This document shows positions 3,827 through 6,608 of a DNA stretch of 6,608 nt, one piece after another (positions within the stretch are counted from its first letter, which is position 1; every line of letters starts with the position of its first letter). The stretch lies in assembly GCA_003159055.1 (NCBI GenBank), contig PMLH01000108.1:1-6608 (forward strand), in the 5' to 3' direction. This DNA comes from Myxococcales bacterium (lineage in GTDB: Bacteria > Myxococcota > Polyangia > Fen-1088). A program made the translations under genes and the position numbers. The notes under the pieces were generated by a model that saw only the letters and a list, made by a program, of their open reading frames with translations, was not told the DNA's origin and ran no database searches.

Positions 3827-6608
3827 CTACTGTCGCGGCGTGATCGCGAGCGGACGCGCCGGGGTTCGAGCAAGAGCGACTTCGTCGTCGTCGATGCGGG
3901 CGGTTGCCTCGGGCAGGGTGACGGTGCCTGACAGGGCAAAGCGGAGGGGAATCACGCTGACCCGTGGCAGCGAGTCGGAATCCAGACTGGTCCGCATGTA
4001 GAGCGCGCCTTGCACCTGTCGAACGCCCGCGACCCTGTCGGCCAGGGAAGCGCCAGGCGGCAAGGGAATGCGCACGACCACGGAAACCGGATGGCCAAAC
4101 TCGTGGCGGAGACTGACCTGCATGAGAGCCGCGCCGTCGGCCACCAATGGCTTTGCCATCGACAGGTCGAAGTGCAAAGGACTTTGGCTGGAATCCACCG
4201 GCCGAGAGAACGCGCGAAAGAGCGATCGTTCCGCGCGAGCGAGTACCGAAGGCGACGACGTTTCGATACGCACGCCGGCCGCGGCCGCGGTGAGCGGAAG
4301 CGTGGCTGAGCCATTGGCAGCCAAGTTGACCTCACCGCGCGCAGTGGGAAGACCTTTGGCCGAAAATTCGGTCCAGCGAACGAACGCTGGCGATGGCGCA
4401 GGCTCGGCATCGAGCAGAGCGCGCACGACCAGCCGTGTGGCCTCCGGCGATCCGTAGCCGCCCGAGGCGTCGCGTTCGACGAGAAGGCGCGACCGCAAGG
4501 TGCTTGCTTTGGGCGATTGACCAGTAGCACGCAATTTTTCTCCACCCACCAATGCCGTCATTATCATGGACCGAGCCGCACGGTCGGCAGCCAAGTGCAC
4601 CGGTAGTACGAGTGTGCCGTCCTTGCGCACGGGCACAGTCGCGGCCAGTCGGTCTGCCAAGGCGGAGGCAACCGCAGCTTGGGCCGGCCAGTCTTGCAGG
4701 GAAAGCGCGGCGCTGGCCAACAGCAGTGGATCGTTGACGGCCGCGAGTTGCTGGATCGTCGACGCCAGCAAAGCCGTCCAGCACGCCCGCTCTGTCCCTT
4801 GCTCCGAACGTGGGGCGATGTCGAGCCAATTGAATCTCGCCACGAGCGAATCGGCCTTCGCGGGAGGGCAATCGTTATCACGACGGCTCGGCTGACTCTT
4901 GTGCTTGCTCGTCTTATGACTCTGCTCCGGCGATTCGGTCGGAATTTCCCAACGCTGGCCGCGTAGGAGCAGCGGCGCTTCCCAGTCGCTCTCTGGTTGC
5001 TTGCTTCGCAGCAGATCCCTTCGCGCCACGACCTGGTTCGAAAGCTCTCTCGCGCGCACAGCCAGGGTATCGGTTTCACCCCCTCGCACGATAGCCCACG
5101 CGCGCACACGACCGAAAACCTCCAACGCGTCGGCGATAGATCGCTGACCGTGCAAGCGTTCGGGCGTGAGTGATTCCAGGGCGGCGGTCAAGACGGGAGC
5201 CAAACCTCGTTCCAAAACCAGGCGTCCGGAACCGACCGCGGGCGTGGCTGTGGGCGCCGCGGGCAGGGCTACGGTCGTGTCCCGCTCGACCACGGCGGCA
5301 TTGGAAACCGCCATCACCTCGCCCGCGGGCTTGATCGTCCATTCGTGGTGAACGCAATCCACAATTTTGGCGGCTCCGTCGGCGAGCGACACATCGAGGG
5401 TACCGGTTCCCGTCCACGCACCACTCACGCTCACCGTCGCCGTTGCCACGGACTGGCCGGGCACGCGAAGAGTCTGACTGTTGCGCTTTGGATCGGTCAG
5501 CTGCGCCGAGCCCGAGGCCAACACCTGCAATGAAACCGTCTGCGCCATCTCGGTCCGGTTGCGCACGTCCAGCGCCACGTCGACTTCATCGCCTGCGATC
5601 CACGTGGCGCCAGTGTTCACCTTCAGAGACATTGGCAGCGAGATCGGCACATCCACGCTGGTCGCGGCCAGTGAGCCTCGGTCCGGCATCGCGACCAGAA
5701 CGATCTGCCACGTGGTCTCGGCATCGCCTAGTGGGATGCTCAGTCGTACGTGTCCGCGCTGATCGGTGCGCACCGGAGGCAGCCAACGCGCCGGGCCGGG
5801 ATCGATGCCTCTTGATCTCCTGCCGCCGAGTGCGCCTGCGCTATGCCCATAGCCGCTCCCACCACCGCCCGTGCCGACGGTGCCTAGTCCCCCTTCGCCA
5901 AACGTCGTGCCGGTCAGTTCCTCCAGCGTCTTTTTCCACGCCTCCACCGTTTCATCGCCCACCTGCATGTCCCATTTGGCGTCGACCAGTCGATCTTCTT
6001 CGACTGCCTTTGCGTACGGCGTTTTCGAGGCAAGCACGCGCTGGAACGGATCGACCACATCGTCGCCCGTTCCGAAGCGACCGTCGGGCCCCGCAGACAG
6101 CAGGCGAAATCCTGGAACGGTGGAAAGAAACGGCACGCGCGGCCCCGTGGCGTGCGCGAACGACAGACCGTGACCCCAGGGATCCAATAGTTCGCCGGGC
6201 TCAATAACCATGTCGCGTACCAATCGCCGCAGCAGCGCGTTTGGATCGCGCAGCATGGGTTCGTCGGCGTCCAGCTTGTGCTCGAAAAGATACGTGCGCA
6301 AAGCCGACAGCACGCGGAACAGCTTCAACCGGGTCACCCGACAAGCGACAGTGTCATATTTCACCTGCGGATCGATGGCCATCAGATCCGCCAGCCGCCA
6401 CGGCTCTCCGCCCGGCGTGACTGGTTGCTCCTCCATGGCCTCCGTCACCAAAGTGAGCATCTCGGGGTTGAGGGCGGAGCCGGCCGCATTGCGAATGCGA
6501 ACGTCGCGCAGCCGTTCGGGATCCCCACTCGATTCGAGCACCGCGCCTTCCAGCGACTGGATGATTTGCCGAAATGCCTTTTCGATTTGGGTGCAGTTCC
6601 TTTCGGCG
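3827..6608 (-). CDS. Alpha-2-macroglobulin-family protein, C-terminal part, lacking a thioester motif (5' end outside window)
   Basis: The frame is open from the window edge at 6608 to the TAG at 3827-3829. A GTG at 6541 is the first start-like codon, but upstream codons (EKAFRQIIQSLEG) continue the same protein, so the gene begins outside. Residues below count from that GTG. Residues 66-166 resemble a GspG-type pseudopilin C-terminal region. Residues 213-247 are a Gly-rich linker. Residues 251-345 match the A2M MG domain: WLPPVRTDQRGHV, TTWQIVLVAMPDRGSLA, LPMSLKVNTGATWIAGDEV. Residues 440-720 are helical like the thioester domain, including GGYGSPEATRLVVRALL. Residues 795-890 form a C-terminal beta domain (PLRFALSGTVTLPEATA). 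No CGEQ/CxEQ is present; the four visible Cys are elsewhere. Bacterial A2Ms are periplasmic or outer-membrane-anchored protease traps. Without the thioester, covalent trapping is not expected, as in the MagD type. Family assignment is good; the exact role is inferred. Confidence 0.82.
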   Translation of the reverse strand, partial: AERNCTQIEKAFRQIIQSLEGAVLESSGDPERLRDVRIRNAAGSALNPEMLTLVTEAMEEQPVTPGGEPWRLADLMAIDPQVKYDTVACRVTRLKLFRVLSALRTYLFEHKLDADEPMLRDPNALLRRLVRDMVIEPGELLDPWGHGLSFAHATGPRVPFLSTVPGFRLLSAGPDGRFGTGDDVVDPFQRVLASKTPYAKAVEEDRLVDAKWDMQVGDETVEAWKKTLEELTGTTFGEGGLGTVGTGGGGSGYGHSAGALGGRRSRGIDPGPARWLPPVRTDQRGHVRLSIPLGDAETTWQIVLVAMPDRGSLAATSVDVPISLPMSLKVNTGATWIAGDEVDVALDVRNRTEMAQTVSLQVLASGSAQLTDPKRNSQTLRVPGQSVATATVSVSGAWTGTGTLDVSLADGAAKIVDCVHHEWTIKPAGEVMAVSNAAVVERDTTVALPAAPTATPAVGSGRLVLERGLAPVLTAALESLTPERLHGQRSIADALEVFGRVRAWAIVRGGETDTLAVRARELSNQVVARRDLLRSKQPESDWEAPLLLRGQRWEIPTESPEQSHKTSKHKSQPSRRDNDCPPAKADSLVARFNWLDIAPRSEQGTERACWTALLASTIQQLAAVNDPLLLASAALSLQDWPAQAAVASALADRLAATVPVRKDGTLVLPVHLAADRAARSMIMTALVGGEKLRATGQSPKASTLRSRLLVERDASGGYGSPEATRLVVRALLDAEPAPSPAFVRWTEFSAKGLPTARGEVNLAANGSATLPLTAAAAGVRIETSSPSVLARAERSLFRAFSRPVDSSQSPLHFDLSMAKPLVADGAALMQVSLRHEFGHPVSVVVRIPLPPGASLADRVAGVRQVQGALYMRTSLDSDSLPRVSVIPLRFALSGTVTLPEATARIDDDEVALARTPARPLAITPRQ
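5801..5905 (-). other. Glycine-rich linker preceding the A2M MG domain
   Basis: Residues 213-247 of the minus-strand protein are dominated by Gly (GEGGLGTVGTGGGGSGYG, then Ala/Gly/Arg) and end at RRSRGIDPGPARW. The stretch separates the pseudopilin-like segment from the MG domain and lies about where the protease-bait region of A2M-family proteins is expected. It could therefore be either a flexible hinge or a bait segment rich in Gly and Arg. The role is inferred from position only. Confidence 0.5.
6044..6346 (-). other. GspG-like pseudopilin segment within the A2M-family protein, with probable Ca-binding loop
   Basis: Residues 66-166 (from the GTG at 6541) follow the layout of the major pseudopilin C-terminal domain. 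A helix (KLFRVLSALRTYLFEHKL) is followed by a 'L..LV' stretch, then LLDPWGHGLSF, and finally the loop LLSAGPDGRFGTGDDVVDPF. In GspG the corresponding pieces are the helix, DPWGNPY and the S-x-G-(A/P)-D-G...D-D calcium loop. The hydrophobic pilin N-terminal helix is not visible in this window. This looks like the pilin-like fold reused as an internal domain; it is motif resemblance, not a demonstrated homology. Confidence 0.5.

Noticed and set aside
3693..4001. Possible small plus-strand gene starting in the intergenic spacer (ATG at 3723)
   Set aside because: Most of it overlaps the 3' end of the A2M gene in antisense. The product is Arg-rich with no recognisable feature and no good ribosome-binding site.
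5443..6207. Long plus-strand open frame opposite the A2M gene
   Set aside because: Its composition is Arg/Pro/Ser-dominated without motifs, and the minus-strand frame shows clear A2M motifs over the same bases.
1..6608. CRISPR array, tRNA, rRNA, riboswitch or defence system
   Set aside because: No short regularly spaced direct repeats, cloverleaf-like sequence or defence-gene motifs were seen. Almost all bases are accounted for by the two coding units.

Overview
The window is GC-rich coding DNA. It suggests a myxobacterium-like (Myxococcota/Deltaproteobacteria) or similar high-GC environmental bacterium. The grounds are the base composition, a modular GH10 xylanase with several carbohydrate-binding modules (CBMs), and a large alpha-2-macroglobulin-like protein with a glycine-rich linker. 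The taxonomic assignment is inference. Two converging transcription units fill the window.

Plus strand, 2-3607: one continuous reading frame, broken once by an in-frame TAG at 2378-2380. It is a mosaic. Codons 1-244 are the C-terminal half of a DDE transposase cut off before its normal end. Around nt 715-740 the frame passes without interruption into the end of a bacterial Ig-like domain. A GH10 endo-xylanase domain with intact catalytic glutamates follows, then a CBM6-type module, then three tandem CBM4/9-type modules. The TAG falls inside the first CBM4/9 copy, and the rest of that copy and the other two copies continue in the same frame to the TAG at 3605-3607. The gene therefore looks doubly damaged: its 5' end, with the expected signal peptide, has been replaced by a transposase remnant, and a nonsense codon separates the enzyme from most of its CBM tail. 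Both lesions could instead be assembly or base-call errors.

Intergenic, 3608-3826: a strong intrinsic terminator for the plus-strand gene (3629-3664), a second small hairpin, and about 135 bases in which I see nothing further.

Minus strand, 6608-3827: the C-terminal 926 or so codons of a large alpha-2-macroglobulin-family protein; the 5' end lies outside the window. In order it shows a segment resembling the C-terminal part of a type II secretion pseudopilin (GspG-like, with a probable calcium loop), a glycine-rich linker, an A2M bait-following MG domain, a helical thioester-domain-like region with no Cys-Gly-Glu-Gln thioester, and a C-terminal beta domain. I see no functional link between the two units. 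Both encode proteins expected to act outside the cytoplasm.
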